DNA of 64,000 bases from Pseudomonadales bacterium (GCA_019634925.1 JAHCAL010000004.1:124001-188000), one strand, 5' to 3'. Shown: positions 32,294 through 42,766, counted from the stretch's first letter. Translations and numbers: made by a program. Notes: generated by a model not told the origin, from the sequence alone.

Positions 32294-33445
32294 ATGATTC
32301 CCAGAGGTATCATTTCCGCCGATGGCCACATCTGCGAGCCCCCGAACTGCTACGTCGACTTCATCGATCCGAAGTACCGCGACGACGCACCACGGATCGT
32401 CGAGCAACCGGACGGCACCGAGGCGTTCGTGATCAAGGGCATGAAGAAGCCGGTGGCGCTCGGCTTCATCGACGGGGCCGGCTTCGGCGTCCGGGAGCGT
32501 CTGGAGCGCGCCAGGCGCATCCGTTTTTCCGACATCCGCGAGGCCGCCTACGGGGGCAAGGCCCGCCTGCCGTACATGGACCAGGACGGCCTTGCCGCCG
32601 AGATCATCTACGCGTCCGTCGGCATGGGCCTGTGCATGCACCGCGAGCCGGACTACAAGGACGCCTGCATGCAGGCCTACAATCGCTGGCTCCAGAGCAT
32701 GTGCAGCGAGGCGCCCGACCGCATCTTCGGACTCGCCCAGACCGCCGTGCTGGACGTGGACTCCGCCATTGCGGATTTCCGTCGCGCCCGGCAGATGGGC
32801 ATGGTCGGCATGATGATGCCGGGGGACCCGGTTCAGGAGGACTATGACCACCCGGATTACGATGCGCTTTGGGAGTGTGCGGTGGATCTCCAGCTTCCGG
32901 TCTGCTTCCACATTCTCACCTCACGCGCCGGCAGCCTGCACACCAAGCCCCGCGGACACGCCCTGAACAACTTCCTCGGCATCATCCGCGCCGTGCAGGA
33001 CGTGGTGGGGCTGTTCGTGCTGGGCGGGGTGTTCGAGCGGCATCCGAAGCTGAAGCTGGTGGTGGCGGAGAGCGATGTGGGCTGGCTGCCGCACTACATG
33101 TACCGCATGGACCACGCCGCCATGATCCACGCGGAAGACGGCATCATCAAAGGTCTGTCGAAACTGCCCAGCGAATACGTGCGCAGCAATGTCTATGCGA
33201 CCTTTCAGGACGACCGCACGGCATTTCAGTCCCTGCACATGATCGATCACCGCCACCTGCTGTGGGCCAGCGATTTCCCCCACACCGACTCCACCTGGCC
33301 ACGCTCACAACAGCTCATCGCCGAGCAGACCGGGCACCTGACAGAGCAGCAGAAGCAGGACATCCTGCGCGACAACACGGCCCGCGTGTTCAACCTGCCG
33401 GCGGGCGCGGAAAGCTGGCGGATGGCGGGAGAGGCAGTGCCCTGA
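32294..33445 (+). CDS. TIM-barrel amidohydrolase (amidohydrolase_2)
   Basis: 383 residues; CGGAGG precedes the ATG. First strand ISADGHICEPPNCYVDF (D-x-H metal region), LPVCFHILTSRAG (metal His), GVFERHPKLKLVVAESDVGWLPHYMYRMDHA, and LLWASDFPHTDSTWPRS with the active-site Asp. It is clearly homologous to the protein at 52642: both share the SAD-x-HI-x-EPP-x-CY start, the YMD/ERDGIAAEI region, the CFHILTSR/SFHILTSR strand and the SDFPHxDSTWPRSQ end. Such enzymes handle ring-cleavage or beta-diketone-like intermediates. It is last in the thioesterase-P450 operon. Confidence 0.84.
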   Translation: MIPRGIISADGHICEPPNCYVDFIDPKYRDDAPRIVEQPDGTEAFVIKGMKKPVALGFIDGAGFGVRERLERARRIRFSDIREAAYGGKARLPYMDQDGLAAEIIYASVGMGLCMHREPDYKDACMQAYNRWLQSMCSEAPDRIFGLAQTAVLDVDSAIADFRRARQMGMVGMMMPGDPVQEDYDHPDYDALWECAVDLQLPVCFHILTSRAGSLHTKPRGHALNNFLGIIRAVQDVVGLFVLGGVFERHPKLKLVVAESDVGWLPHYMYRMDHAAMIHAEDGIIKGLSKLPSEYVRSNVYATFQDDRTAFQSLHMIDHRHLLWASDFPHTDSTWPRSQQLIAEQTGHLTEQQKQDILRDNTARVFNLPAGAESWRMAGEAVP

Positions 33446-33520
33446 ACAACGTGCCGGGCTGCCTGAGGGCTGAAGCCTCCGCTCCGAAACACCTAGTCGA
33501 AGACCGGGGTCTCGACGTGG

Positions 33521-35152
<1,632 letters not shown>

Positions 35153-35274
35153 TCACCACGCCGTTGTGCTCGATGGTTGCTACGCTTACGGATTCCAAGC
35201 GGGACCGTAACGATGGGCCGGTCATAGGTCGCTCTCGCGTCGAAGCCGCGGATCCGGGCGCCTGACAATAGTCC

Positions 35275-35288
35275 GTAAGCGCGCTTAT
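35275..35288. promoter_or_regulatory. 14-bp dyad of the shared operator type
   Basis: GTAAGCGCGCTTAT: GTAAG-CGCG-CTTAT, a perfect AAGCGCGCTT palindrome one base from the consensus GTAAG-N4-CTTAC. It lies in the 230-bp divergent gap between the flavin monooxygenase (minus) and the enoyl-CoA hydratase (plus). Confidence 0.55.
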
Positions 35289-35370
35289 CATACCCCAGAC
35301 CCGCGGCCGATTCGAACCGGCAACGGCCGTATCATTCCTGCAACCCATGCAACGCAAAGGAAACCAGCCC

Positions 35371-36177
35371 ATGCCCCATCTCGACTACCAGAAACGCGAC
35401 GGCATCGCCTACCTGGTCATGAACCGCCCCGAGCGGCGCAACGCGCTGAGCCCACAGATGATCGTGGAAATGGCCGAGGCCTGGCAGGACTTCCGCGACG
35501 ACCGGGAGGCGCGCGTGGCGATCCTCACCGGCGCGGGCGACCGCGCCTTCTGCGCCGGCGCCGATCTCGGGCTGCTGATACCGCTGTTGTCCGGCTCCCG
35601 CAAGCCGGAGGACGAGCACGACGAGGCGCTACTCGCTGACCGCTCGCTGATGCAGAAAGCCCTGCTTCGCGACTTCGAGCTGTACAAGCCGGTGATCGCC
35701 GCCGTCAACGGCTTTGCCCTGGCGGGCGGCACAGAGATTCTGCAGGCGACCGATCTGCGGATTGCCGCCGAGCACGCCGAGTTCGGGCTCTCTGAGGTGA
35801 TGCGCGGGATCATCCCTGCGGGCGGCTCTCTGGTGCGCCTGGCACGGCAGATCCCCTACTGCAAGGCCATGCAGATTCTCTTGACCGGCGATCGCATGAG
35901 CGCCGAGGAAGCCTACCGGATCGGGCTGATCAACGAGGTGGTGCCGGCTGCCGAGGTACTCGACCGCGCCGAAGCACTCGCGGCCCGCATTGCCGAAAAC
36001 GGCCCGCTCGCGGTAGCCGCCTGCAAGGAAGCCGTCATCCGCACCAGCGGATTGCCGCTCAACGACGCGTTTCGCATCGAGAACGAGCTCGCCGGCCGGG
36101 TCATGCGATCGAGGGACGCGATCGAAGGCCCGCGTGCCTTCATGGAGAAGCGCAAGCCCGAGTTCCGCGGTGAATGA
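35371..36177 (+). CDS. Enoyl-CoA hydratase/isomerase (crotonase family)
   Basis: 268 residues from ATG 35371 (AAGGAAA upstream; an ATG at 35347 is in frame but lacks a site). Crotonase features: DGIAYLVMNRPERRNALSPQM, FCAGADLGLLI (oxyanion hole), AAVNGFALAGGTEILQATDLRIAAEHAEFGLSEVMRGIIPAGGSLVRLARQI and the trailing EKRKPEF. The catalytic Glu position around FGLSEVMRGIIPAGG carries E for one acid and A/G at the second, so dehydratase versus isomerase use is unclear. It stands alone, divergent from the monooxygenase and convergent with another crotonase gene. Confidence 0.87.
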   Translation: MPHLDYQKRDGIAYLVMNRPERRNALSPQMIVEMAEAWQDFRDDREARVAILTGAGDRAFCAGADLGLLIPLLSGSRKPEDEHDEALLADRSLMQKALLRDFELYKPVIAAVNGFALAGGTEILQATDLRIAAEHAEFGLSEVMRGIIPAGGSLVRLARQIPYCKAMQILLTGDRMSAEEAYRIGLINEVVPAAEVLDRAEALAARIAENGPLAVAACKEAVIRTSGLPLNDAFRIENELAGRVMRSRDAIEGPRAFMEKRKPEFRGE

Positions 36178-36212
36178 ACACCCCGACCAGGTGCCGGGTC
36201 ATCGTCACGGGT

Positions 36213-36989
36213 TCAGTTGAACCTCGGCTCACGACGCTCCCGGAAGGCCGCCAGGCCTTCCGCGGCATCGTCGCCGAGCAAGACGTCCACGACCCGCTCG
36301 CGCTCCAGCGCCAGTGCGTCCTGCAGCGGCAGATCGAGCCCCTCCCGCGCGAGGCGCTTCATGGCGGCCAGACCCGTCCGGCTGCGGCCGCTCAGCTCGG
36401 ACGCCAGTTCCAGGGCCCGCTCGTCGAGCACGGTTGCGGGGACCACGTCGTTGACCAGCCCCCAACTCCGCGCCTCGTCCACCTCGAGCCAGCGCGCCGA
36501 GTACATCAACTCGAGGGCCCGCCGAAGCCCCACCAGACGCGCCAGCCGCTGGGTGCCGCCCCACCCCGGCACCAGGCCGTAGCGCGCGTGCTGGCAGCCG
36601 ATCCGGGCATCCTCCGCCGCCAGCACCACATCGACCGCCATCATCAGCTCCAGCCCGCCGGCGAGGCAGTAGCCCTGCACCGCCGCGACCACCGGCAACG
36701 GACAGGCCTCGAGGCGCAGCAACACCTCGTGGCCCCGGGCGATGAACTCGGCGAGCCGGTCCCGGTCTTTCCGCCGCGCGCTCACCTCGCCGAGGTCGGC
36801 GCCGGCGCAGAAGTGCGGTCCCTCGGCGACGATCAGTATCGCGTGCACGTCGTCCGCCGCCTCCGCCGCCATGAGCCGCGCCTCGATGGCGTCGAGAAGC
36901 TCGAGGCACAGGCTGTTCAGACGATCGGGGCGGTTCAGCGCCAGCACGGCCACCCCACGCTCGTGCCTCCACCTCAGCATCCCGGCCAT
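36213..36989 (-). CDS. Enoyl-CoA hydratase (crotonase family)
   Basis: 258 residues starting at ATG 36989 with a G-rich ribosome site 5 bp upstream; the open frame runs on upstream but only as antisense of the acyl-CoA dehydrogenase. Features: GVAVLALNRPDRLNSLCLELL, HFCAGADLGEVS (oxyanion hole), AAVQGYCLAGGLELMMAVDVVLAAEDARIGCQHARYGLVPGWGGTQRLARLVG with the typical P-G-x-G-G-T-Q-R of true hydratases, and FRERREPRF at the end. It is downstream of the acyl-CoA dehydrogenase and SDR, giving three consecutive beta-oxidation steps: dehydrogenation, hydration, 3-hydroxy oxidation. Confidence 0.88.
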   Translation of the reverse strand: MAGMLRWRHERGVAVLALNRPDRLNSLCLELLDAIEARLMAAEAADDVHAILIVAEGPHFCAGADLGEVSARRKDRDRLAEFIARGHEVLLRLEACPLPVVAAVQGYCLAGGLELMMAVDVVLAAEDARIGCQHARYGLVPGWGGTQRLARLVGLRRALELMYSARWLEVDEARSWGLVNDVVPATVLDERALELASELSGRSRTGLAAMKRLAREGLDLPLQDALALERERVVDVLLGDDAAEGLAAFRERREPRFN

Positions 36990-37018
36990 GTCGCCCCCTC
37001 CCGCTTCGACCGGCGCCG

Positions 37019-38206
37019 TCAGTACGGCACCGCCACGCGCCCGATCTTCTCTCTCGCGATGATCATCTTCTGAATCTGCGCCGTGCCATCGCCGATCTGC
37101 AGCCCGAGGATGTCGCGCAGCCGCTGCTGATGGGGCAGCTCCTTGCTGTATCCACCGTGGCCGTGGGTCAGCAGACAGCGGTGCACCGTGTCGAACGCCA
37201 CCTTCGGCGCCCACCACTTGCACATGGCGGCCTCCGCGGTGTGTGGCTCGCCGCGATCGCGCCTCGCCAACGTCTCGTAGCAGAGCAGCCGCGCCGCCCG
37301 CAGCCACGTCTCGGATTCGGCGAGCGGCTCGGTCACTCCCTGATAGCGGGCGATGGGCGCCCCGAACGCTTCGCGCTCGGTCACATACTGCCAGGTCTCC
37401 TCCAGCGAAGCGGCAGCCGCCCCGAGACACTGAAGCCCGATCAGCGCCCGACTGTAATCGAAGCCGCGCATCACCTGGCGGAAACCTTCGCCCTCCGGGC
37501 CGACTCGCCAGCGCTCCGGCACCGCCACGCCGTCGAAGAACACGCTGCCGCGCCCCACCGCGCCGGAACCCACGTCGTCGAAGATGGTACGGGTGATGCC
37601 TTCCTGGTCCAGAGGAATCAGAAACGCCGAGACCCCTCCGGCCCCCGGCACGTCCGGGTCGGTGCGCGCGAAAAGCAGGATGCGATCGGCCTGACCGATG
37701 AGCGAGATCGAAGTCTTCTCCCCGCTCAAGTGATATCCGCCGCCCCGGCGCTCGGCCCGGAACGACAAATGCGCCGCATCAGAGCCGCCGCGGGGCTCGG
37801 TGAGCCCCAGCGCCACCAGGGACTCGCCGCGGCAGATGGCAGGCACCACTTCCTCGGCGAGCTCGCCTGCCGAAGCCGCCAGCATGCTGCCGGTGAGTGA
37901 GGCCAGCAGCTGCACGTAGGCCACGTTCATGTCCGCCCTGGCCACTTCTTCCATGATGACACCCGCCACACGCGCACCGAGTCCCATCCCCCCCAGGCGT
38001 TCCGGCAGCTCGACGCCGATCAGGCCGAGCTCGCCCATCCGGACGATCAGCTCCTCCTCGATGCGGCCGAGCCGCTCTCTCGCCGCGTAGCCGGGGGCGA
38101 GCTCGCCCGCCGCGAAGGCGCGCGCCGCATCGCGCACGGCATCACCGGCCTCGTGCTCCGGCATCGGATAGCCACGCGTGCCATCTCTATCTGCCATGGT
38201 GCTCAT
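37019..38206 (-). CDS. Acyl-CoA dehydrogenase
   Basis: 395 residues from ATG 38206, whose ATGA overlaps the SDR stop; ATG 38197 is an alternative. Features: LGLIGVELPERLGGMGLGARVAGVIMEEVARADMNVAYVQ, VALGLTEPRGGSDAAHLSFRAE (substrate/FAD loop), EKTSISLIGQADRILLFARTD, FDYSRALIGLQCLGAA, REAFGAPIARYQGVTEPLAE and the end LQIGDGTAQIQKMIIAREKIGR. This matches single-gene ACADs, including cyclohexanecarboxyl-CoA-type dehydrogenases. It sits between an SDR and a crotonase gene in one minus-strand unit. Confidence 0.88.
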   Translation of the reverse strand: MSTMADRDGTRGYPMPEHEAGDAVRDAARAFAAGELAPGYAARERLGRIEEELIVRMGELGLIGVELPERLGGMGLGARVAGVIMEEVARADMNVAYVQLLASLTGSMLAASAGELAEEVVPAICRGESLVALGLTEPRGGSDAAHLSFRAERRGGGYHLSGEKTSISLIGQADRILLFARTDPDVPGAGGVSAFLIPLDQEGITRTIFDDVGSGAVGRGSVFFDGVAVPERWRVGPEGEGFRQVMRGFDYSRALIGLQCLGAAAASLEETWQYVTEREAFGAPIARYQGVTEPLAESETWLRAARLLCYETLARRDRGEPHTAEAAMCKWWAPKVAFDTVHRCLLTHGHGGYSKELPHQQRLRDILGLQIGDGTAQIQKMIIAREKIGRVAVPY

Positions 38207-38955
38207 CCATGCATGGTTAGACCGCCGGACACACTGATGGTCTGGCCGGTGATGTAGCCTGATGCCGGCGACAGAAACAGACTGACCACCTCGCAGAAGT
38301 CCTCCGGGCGGGCCAGGCGCCCCATGGGGATGGCCCGCTCGAGCGCCTTGACCAGCTTTCCGCCCCCGGCGGCGTCGACGCTCGCGAGCAACGGCGTGTC
38401 GGTCGGCCCCGGGCACACCGCGTTGAAGGTCACCCCCCGACGGGCGAACTCCCGCGCCAGGGTTTTCATCAGCGCGATGATGCCGCCTTTTGCGGCCGAG
38501 TAGACCGCCTCCCCGGACGATCCGACGCGGCCGGCATCCGATCCGATGCTGACCACCCGCCCTTCCTGCCGATCCTGCAGGCGCCGGCAGACGGCGTGGG
38601 TCACGTTCAACGGACCCACGAGATTGATGGCCAAAACCTTGTTCCAGAACTCGGGGCCGGTGTCCACGAACGGTCGTGCGTCGTCCCAGCCGGCGTTGTT
38701 CACGAGCCCATATACCGGCCCGGCATCCTCTTCGAACCGCTGCACGGCCGCCTCGACCGCCTCGTAGTCCGAAATGTCGACACGGTAGGCGGACGCGGTA
38801 CCCGACGTGGCGGTCGCTGCTTCCTCTGCCGCCGGACCGTTGATATCGAATATGCCTACGTGCGCTCCCTCGGCCGCAAGATGCGCCACCAGCGCACGGC
38901 CGATGCCGCTGGCTCCCCCAGTCACGATGATGGGGCGACCGTCGAACTTGCTCAT
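38203..38955 (-). CDS. SDR dehydrogenase, FabG/3-hydroxyacyl-CoA type
   Basis: 250 residues from ATG 38955 (GGGAGG six bases upstream; a GTG two codons earlier is in frame). Classical SDR: VTGGASGIGRALVAHLAAEGA, D-I-N after strand 2 (NAD preference), NNAG, SIGSDAGRVGSSGEAVYSAAKGG with catalytic Ser and YxxxK, and PGPTDTPLL. End LSPASGYITGQTISVSGG. It likely oxidises a 3-hydroxyacyl-CoA made by the crotonase two genes downstream. A decayed homologue of its 3' half lies at 42590-42720. Confidence 0.88.
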   Translation of the reverse strand: MSKFDGRPIIVTGGASGIGRALVAHLAAEGAHVGIFDINGPAAEEAATATSGTASAYRVDISDYEAVEAAVQRFEEDAGPVYGLVNNAGWDDARPFVDTGPEFWNKVLAINLVGPLNVTHAVCRRLQDRQEGRVVSIGSDAGRVGSSGEAVYSAAKGGIIALMKTLAREFARRGVTFNAVCPGPTDTPLLASVDAAGGGKLVKALERAIPMGRLARPEDFCEVVSLFLSPASGYITGQTISVSGGLTMHG

Positions 38956-39048
38956 TTGCACCCTCCCGTGCCGTGTGCCTTGCCCGGGTGCTTTCCGTCA
39001 TGTCGCACGCCGGGGCGCTCCCATCATAACGGAGTGTGGACATACCAT

Positions 39049-39062
39049 GTAAGTGACCTTAC
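39049..39062. promoter_or_regulatory. 14-bp dyad, best match to the shared operator
   Basis: GTAAGTGACCTTAC: GTAAG-TGAC-CTTAC with perfect 5-bp arms. It lies between the SDR (minus, start 38955) and the CMD-family gene (plus). Nearly the same sequence, GTAAGTGACTTTAC, occurs at 59306-59319, 20 kb away in another divergent gap. Confidence 0.6.
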
Positions 39063-39098
39063 CGTATGGCAAACCCTCAGGAGACGAGGAGAGTGCGC

Positions 39099-39656
39099 GT
39101 GAACCTCCCGACCCGCATCGAGCCACTGCCGGAATCCCAATGGACCGACGAGCAGCGCCAGATGGCCGCACCCCTCGAGGCCCGCTACGGCATGGTTTTC
39201 AACGTCCTGAAAACACTGATGCGCCATATGCCGCTACTGGAAAGCTGGAACCCTCTCGCCGGCTACCTGATGACCGGGTCGAGCCTGTCGCCGCGACACC
39301 GGGAGCTTCTGATCATGCGCGTGGCGTGGCAGACCGGGTCGGACTACGAATGGGGTCAGCACGTGCTGATGAGCCAGGCGGCGGGGCTGTCGGAGAAGGA
39401 TCATCGTCGCATCAAGGCCGGGCCGGACGATCCCGGTTGGCCGGCCATCGAGCGAGCGCTGCTGAAAGCCGCCGATGAGCTGCTCGACGAGCAGTACGTC
39501 TCCGAGCCGACCTGGCAGTCGCTCGCCGACCAGCTCACCGAGGAGCAGCGCATCGACGCCATTTTCACCGTCGGGCAGTACGCGATGCTGGCGATGGCGC
39601 TGAAGACGCTGGGTGTGAAACGCGAGCCGGGCGTACCGGGATTCGACGGCGGATGA
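39099..39656 (+). CDS. Carboxymuconolactone decarboxylase (CMD/AhpD-like) family protein
   Basis: About 185 residues from GTG 39099, preferred because AGGAGA lies six bases upstream; the in-frame ATG at 39066 is four bases from the operator dyad and has no ribosome site. Core helices: LMRHMPLLESWNPLAGYLMTGSSLSPRHRELLIMRVAWQTGSDYEWGQHVLMSQAAGLSEKDHRRI. The E-W-x-x-H positions are those of the CMD/AhpD fold; no CxxC is present. This subgroup is frequent in steroid and aromatic degradation clusters, with no settled function. A truncated copy of its 5' half is at 43903-44018. Confidence 0.84.
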   Translation: MNLPTRIEPLPESQWTDEQRQMAAPLEARYGMVFNVLKTLMRHMPLLESWNPLAGYLMTGSSLSPRHRELLIMRVAWQTGSDYEWGQHVLMSQAAGLSEKDHRRIKAGPDDPGWPAIERALLKAADELLDEQYVSEPTWQSLADQLTEEQRIDAIFTVGQYAMLAMALKTLGVKREPGVPGFDGG

Positions 39657-39686
39657 TGTCCGTGCCATGAGGAAGGAGAGCAATTC

Positions 39687-40493
39687 ATGACCGACGCCTG
39701 GTTCGACAAATATGCGGGTCTGCGTTTCGAGCGCCGCGACCACGGCATCCTGCTGATCACCATCGACCGGCCCGAGCACAAGAACGCCACGGACGCGCCG
39801 CTGCATAATGCGCTCAGCCGGGTGTGGCTCGACGTCGATGACGACCCAGAGGTGCGGGTCGTCGTGGTCACGGGCGCCGGCGACGCCTTCTCGGCGGGCG
39901 GCGATCTCGCCTGGATCGAGACGATGATCGGCGACTACGACGGCATGAAGGTCGCCTTCCGGGAGGCCGGCGACATCGTCTACAACATGAGCAGCTGCTC
40001 GAAGATCATCATATCCGCCATCAACGGCGTCGCCGTCGGGGCCGGGCTCGCGGTGGCTCTGATGGCGGACATCAGCCTCATCGCCGAGGAGGCGCGCATC
40101 ACCGACGGTCACCTTCGCCTGGGCGTCGCCGCGGGTGATCATGCGAACATCATCTGGCCGCTCCTGTGCGGGCTGGCGAAGGCCAAGTACTACCTCATCA
40201 CGTCGGACTTCATCGACGGACGAACGGCCGACCAGATCGGCCTCGTATCGAAGGCCGTACCGCGGGAATCCCTCATGGAGGAAGCCATGACCGTGGCCAC
40301 GAAGATTGCCACGGGGCCCCAGGACGCGGCCCGCTGGACCAAGCGCGCTCTCAATCTGTGGGTGAAGCAGGCGGCTCCGGCATTCGATGCGAGCCTCGGC
40401 TTCGAGATGCTGAACTTCCTGGGGCACGACGCCGCCGAGGGGGCCGCGGCGCTGCGCGAGAAGCGAAAGCCGAAGTTTCCCAGCGCGCAGTAA
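39687..40493 (+). CDS. Enoyl-CoA hydratase/isomerase (crotonase family)
   Basis: 268 residues; GGAAGGAGAG lies upstream of the ATG. Features: GILLITIDRPEHKNATDAPLHNAL, FSAGGDLAWIETM (oxyanion hole with S in place of C), SAINGVAVGAGLAVALMADISLIAEEARITDGHLRLGVAAGDHANIIWPLLCG. The usual catalytic Glu-Glu pair is not conserved: the stretch reads D-G-H-L-R-L-G-V-A-A-G-D-H, as in isomerase or hydrolase branches. It ends EKRKPKF. It follows the CMD-family gene by 30 bp and is its likely operon partner. A strong hairpin follows the stop. Confidence 0.85.
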   Translation: MTDAWFDKYAGLRFERRDHGILLITIDRPEHKNATDAPLHNALSRVWLDVDDDPEVRVVVVTGAGDAFSAGGDLAWIETMIGDYDGMKVAFREAGDIVYNMSSCSKIIISAINGVAVGAGLAVALMADISLIAEEARITDGHLRLGVAAGDHANIIWPLLCGLAKAKYYLITSDFIDGRTADQIGLVSKAVPRESLMEEAMTVATKIATGPQDAARWTKRALNLWVKQAAPAFDASLGFEMLNFLGHDAAEGAAALREKRKPKFPSAQ

Positions 40494-40510
40494 AGGTACG
40501 CCGGGGTGGC

Positions 40511-40532
40511 ATCCGATCGATGCCGATCGGAT
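40511..40532 (+). terminator. Perfect 9-bp stem hairpin after the crotonase gene
   Basis: ATCCGATCG-ATGC-CGATCGGAT, a perfect 9-bp stem with a 4-nt loop, 17 bp after the stop at 40493. No T-run follows, so it may act as an RNA-stabilising or weak terminator hairpin. Confidence 0.45.
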
Positions 40533-40680
40533 CGCTCTGATAAGTGGCATAACACTGGCGGCGCCAATACTCCGACGGCTTCCTAGGAGCGCCTCTTTGT
40601 CGGCCCCACGCTGTCCATGCGCCGGCCGAGCCCGAGCCCCCACCTGGTTCAAGATACCTCCTTCGCCGTTTCGCCGTCTC

Positions 40681-41631
40681 TCACGGCACGTCGTTCACGT
40701 CTCCCGGCGGCCCCTGGTGATGCGGATGCGGCTCGTGGGCCGGCTGCACCGGCTCCCCGTCCACGGGCACCACGCGAGCGAGAAACTCGATCACGGCGTT
40801 GGCGAACACGTCGTTGCGATCACCGGCCACCATGTGGCCGGCTTCGGCCACGTTGGCGTACTCGGCTTGCGGACACAGCCCGAGAAACTCCTGCGCCCCT
40901 TCCTCGCTCAGCACGTCCGAGAGCCCGCCGCGCACCAGCAGCGTCGGCAGGCTGAGCGCCCGGGCGCACGCCGTCAGGCGCGCGTGACGCTTGTCGACGT
41001 CCCGATGGCCGGTGCGGAAGAGGGGGTCCCAGTGCCAGTGAAAGCGGCCGTCGCCGCCGAGGCGCACGTTCTTGGCGAGCCCGGACAGGTCCTTCGGCCG
41101 CTTGCGATGCGGCTGGTAGCTGGCGATGGCGTTGGCAACCTCCTCGAGCGACTCGAACCCCTCCGGTTTGAGGCTCATGAACGCCTGAATCTTCTGCACG
41201 CCGTGTGGCTCGATGCGGTGACCGATGTCCACCAGCACGAGCGCGGTGGCGTCGATATAGTCCTCACCGCACGCGACCAGGCTCACGCCGCCCCCCATCG
41301 AAGCCCCGACCAGCACCGGACGGCGGTTGCCGAGCTGTTCCAGCACCCGGCACAGGTCCGCCACCATGACGTCCTGGCCGTAGACGCCGTCGGGTGCCCA
41401 ATCGGAATCGCCGTGCCCGCGTGCGTCCAGCGCGATGGCGTGATAACCCGCAGCGCCGAGCCTCTCGCCGGTGCCCTTCCAGGCGTGGCGGGTCTGTCCG
41501 CCACCGTGCTGGAAAATCACCAGCGGCCCTGCGGGGTCACCCCACTAGTCCGCCGCCAGCCGGCAACCGCCGGCACCTTCGAAATATCTGGATGGATCCG
41601 GCGTTCCCGGCAATCGCCTGCCTGCACTCAT
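40681..41631 (-). pseudogene. alpha/beta hydrolase, copy B, premature stop
   Basis: Homologous throughout to copy A at 3954-4853. From ATG 41631 it reads MSAGRRLPGTPDPSRYFEGA, then GGCRLAAD, and meets TAG at 41547-41545 where copy A has GTG (ADVWGNPAGP against AD-stop-WGDPAGP). After the stop the frame is open to 40681 and contains everything copy A lost: VLVGASMGGG (nucleophile elbow), plus ARGHGDSDW, LLVRGGLSDVLS and EAGHMVAGD. Reinitiation at the ATG giving MIFQHGGGQ (41520) would omit the first strands. The two copies carry different lesions. Confidence 0.8.
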
Positions 41632-41713
41632 GATGAAACGGTCCTCAAAACTCCGAGATGTGACAGCCTGGACAACAGCGATCTTCATGACCGCCGACGC
41701 ACCCCCAGGGGCG

Positions 41714-41760
41714 GATCACGGGGGCAGCTCGACGAAAGCTTCGTACTCTGGGCTCGGCAT
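41714..41760 (-). pseudogene. HSL-type esterase stub (14 codons)
   Basis: ATG 41760 opens MPSPEYEAFVELPP then TGA. This aligns with the start of the decayed esterase at 5935 (VPSAEHESFVEMMTS). Everything after the first 12 codons is gone. It confirms that the duplicated locus once had the same gene order. Confidence 0.55.
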
Positions 41761-41806
41761 GGCTCATCCCTATTCGTTTTTTCAGATCGCAGACGGACAG
41801 CCAAAC

Positions 41807-41820
41807 GTAAGTGCGCTGAC
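41807..41820. promoter_or_regulatory. 14-bp dyad of the shared operator type (duplicate-locus copy)
   Basis: GTAAGTGCGCTGAC, one mismatch from GTAAG-N4-CTTAC. It occupies the same place as 5999-6012 in the other copy: upstream of the esterase stub (minus) and of the P450 relic (plus). Following bases CTAA are also shared (GACTAA in both). Confidence 0.45.
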
Positions 41821-41929
41821 TAATGGCATTTGACGTTCCCACATCCGCCGTCAGCGTGTCAATCGGGGCCTGCGGAGCTTCGTGGCGTTCGACATCAGCA
41901 ACAGCGGTCTGGTCACCTCGCGGGATAGA

Positions 41930-42070
41930 GTGGCAGCGGGAAATGCTCGAGTGTCTGGAATGCTTCACGCGGCTTTGGCACGAGCGCGCGGCGCGGCCGG
42001 ACCCGGGCAACGACCGGATCTCGATGCTGGCGCACGGCGACTCGACGATATCATGGGGCTTCTGGGAAAC
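41930..42070 (+). pseudogene. Cytochrome P450 middle-segment relic
   Basis: The plus frame reads EMLECLECFTRLWHERAARP and DPGNDRISMLAHGDSTISWGF, the helix G/H to pre-I-helix region of bacterial P450s (pattern F-x-x-L-W-x-x-R...D-L-I-S-M-L-A-H-G-x-x-T). N-terminal and haem parts are missing here; an N-terminal piece survives in the other copy near 6200-6485. Together they show one P450 gene lost from both copies of the duplicated locus. Confidence 0.6.
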
Positions 42071-42185
42071 GCGGCAGCGATTCGGAGATCTGGGAGCCTG
42101 ACAACCTACTGACGCACCGGCACGACTGGAATGACATGGTCGACCAGATGTGCCGACGGATCTGAGCCGGAGGCCGACTGGGCCT

Positions 42186-42295
42186 GTCCGGCGCCATGCG
42201 GCTTTTCGACGACCAGGGCAACCTCACCAACCCCGACAGCCGGGAAGCCCTGCGCAAGTTCATCGCCGGCTTCGCGGACTGCGCTGCCGCGTAAC
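42186..42295 (+). pseudogene. NADPH-dependent FMN reductase C-terminal relic
   Basis: After a stop at about 42165 the frame reads GAMRLFDDQGNLTNPDSREA and LRKFIAGFADCAAA. This is the recognisable last helix of the NADPH-dependent FMN reductase/flavodoxin-like family (LFD-x-x-G-x-L-x-x-x-x-x-x-x-x-L-x-x-F-I-x-x-F). The flavin-binding N-terminal portion is absent. Confidence 0.5.
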
Positions 42296-42339
42296 GACAC
42301 CGGAAACGATCCCGCCGGCCCGCGGCGTGACAGCGCGAG

Positions 42340-42580
42340 CCGCCGCGGCCACCCTGATGGAGCGCCTGGAATGCTCCCGCCCCACCCTCAGCCGGCTCAT
42401 CGGCTACATGTGGAATTGCCTCGGCGCGCCCATCGAATCGGATCGCCACCGCGACGGTTATCGCTACGCTGAGGACGCCCAGGACCGTTACGAACTGCCC
42501 GGGCTCTGGTTCAGCCCCGCCGAACTGTTCGCCCTGGTCTCCATCTGCCAGTTGCTCAAAGGCCTGCAGCGACCGCTCGT
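42340..42580 (+). pseudogene. WYL/YafY-type regulator N-terminal relic
   Basis: The frame reads AAATLMERLECSRPTLSRLI and GYMWNCLGAPIESDRHRDGYRY, then LWFSPAELFALVSICQLLKGLQ. This is the HTH plus linker of YafY-like, WYL-domain regulators (T-x-x-R...L....GAPI..D....GY.Y). The WYL ligand domain itself is missing; at about 42580 the sequence passes into antisense SDR debris. Confidence 0.6.
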
Positions 42581-42589
42581 CGTACAGAA

Positions 42590-42720
42590 TCCGGGGACAC
42601 CGATGGTCTACCCGGTGACGAAGCCCGAGCCCGGTGACAGGAAAAAGCTGACCACCTCGCGGAAATCCTCCGGCCGTGCGAGCCGGGGCAGACCGTGTTG
42701 AAGGTCACCCCTCCCCGCTG
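42590..42720 (-). pseudogene. SDR 3'-half relic, homologue of the gene at 38203
   Basis: Minus-strand DNA aligns base for base over several blocks with 38228-38420: TGACCACCTCGC and TCCTCCGG blocks, then GTTGAAGGTCACCCC. The translation includes RLARPEDFREVVSFFLSP, as in the intact SDR (RLARPEDFCEVVSLFLSP). About 70 bp are deleted in between. It is a small decayed duplicate of the SDR region 4 kb to the left. Confidence 0.6.
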
Positions 42721-42752
42721 CTATTGATAACCGCTCGCCTGCACGACATGAT

Positions 42753-42766
42753 GTACGCGCATTTAC
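42753..42766. promoter_or_regulatory. 14-bp dyad of the shared operator type
   Basis: GTACGCGCATTTAC, GTA-N8-TAC. It is 29 bp upstream of the alcohol dehydrogenase start and sits in ATGATGTACGCG, a 12-mer also found at the 12847-12858 site. Confidence 0.45.

Noticed and set aside
37019..39043. A 674-codon frame that seems to join an SDR and an acyl-CoA dehydrogenase
   Set aside because: The N-terminal part is an out-of-frame reading of the SDR gene; the true SDR frame is 38955-38203 and the ACAD starts at 38206.
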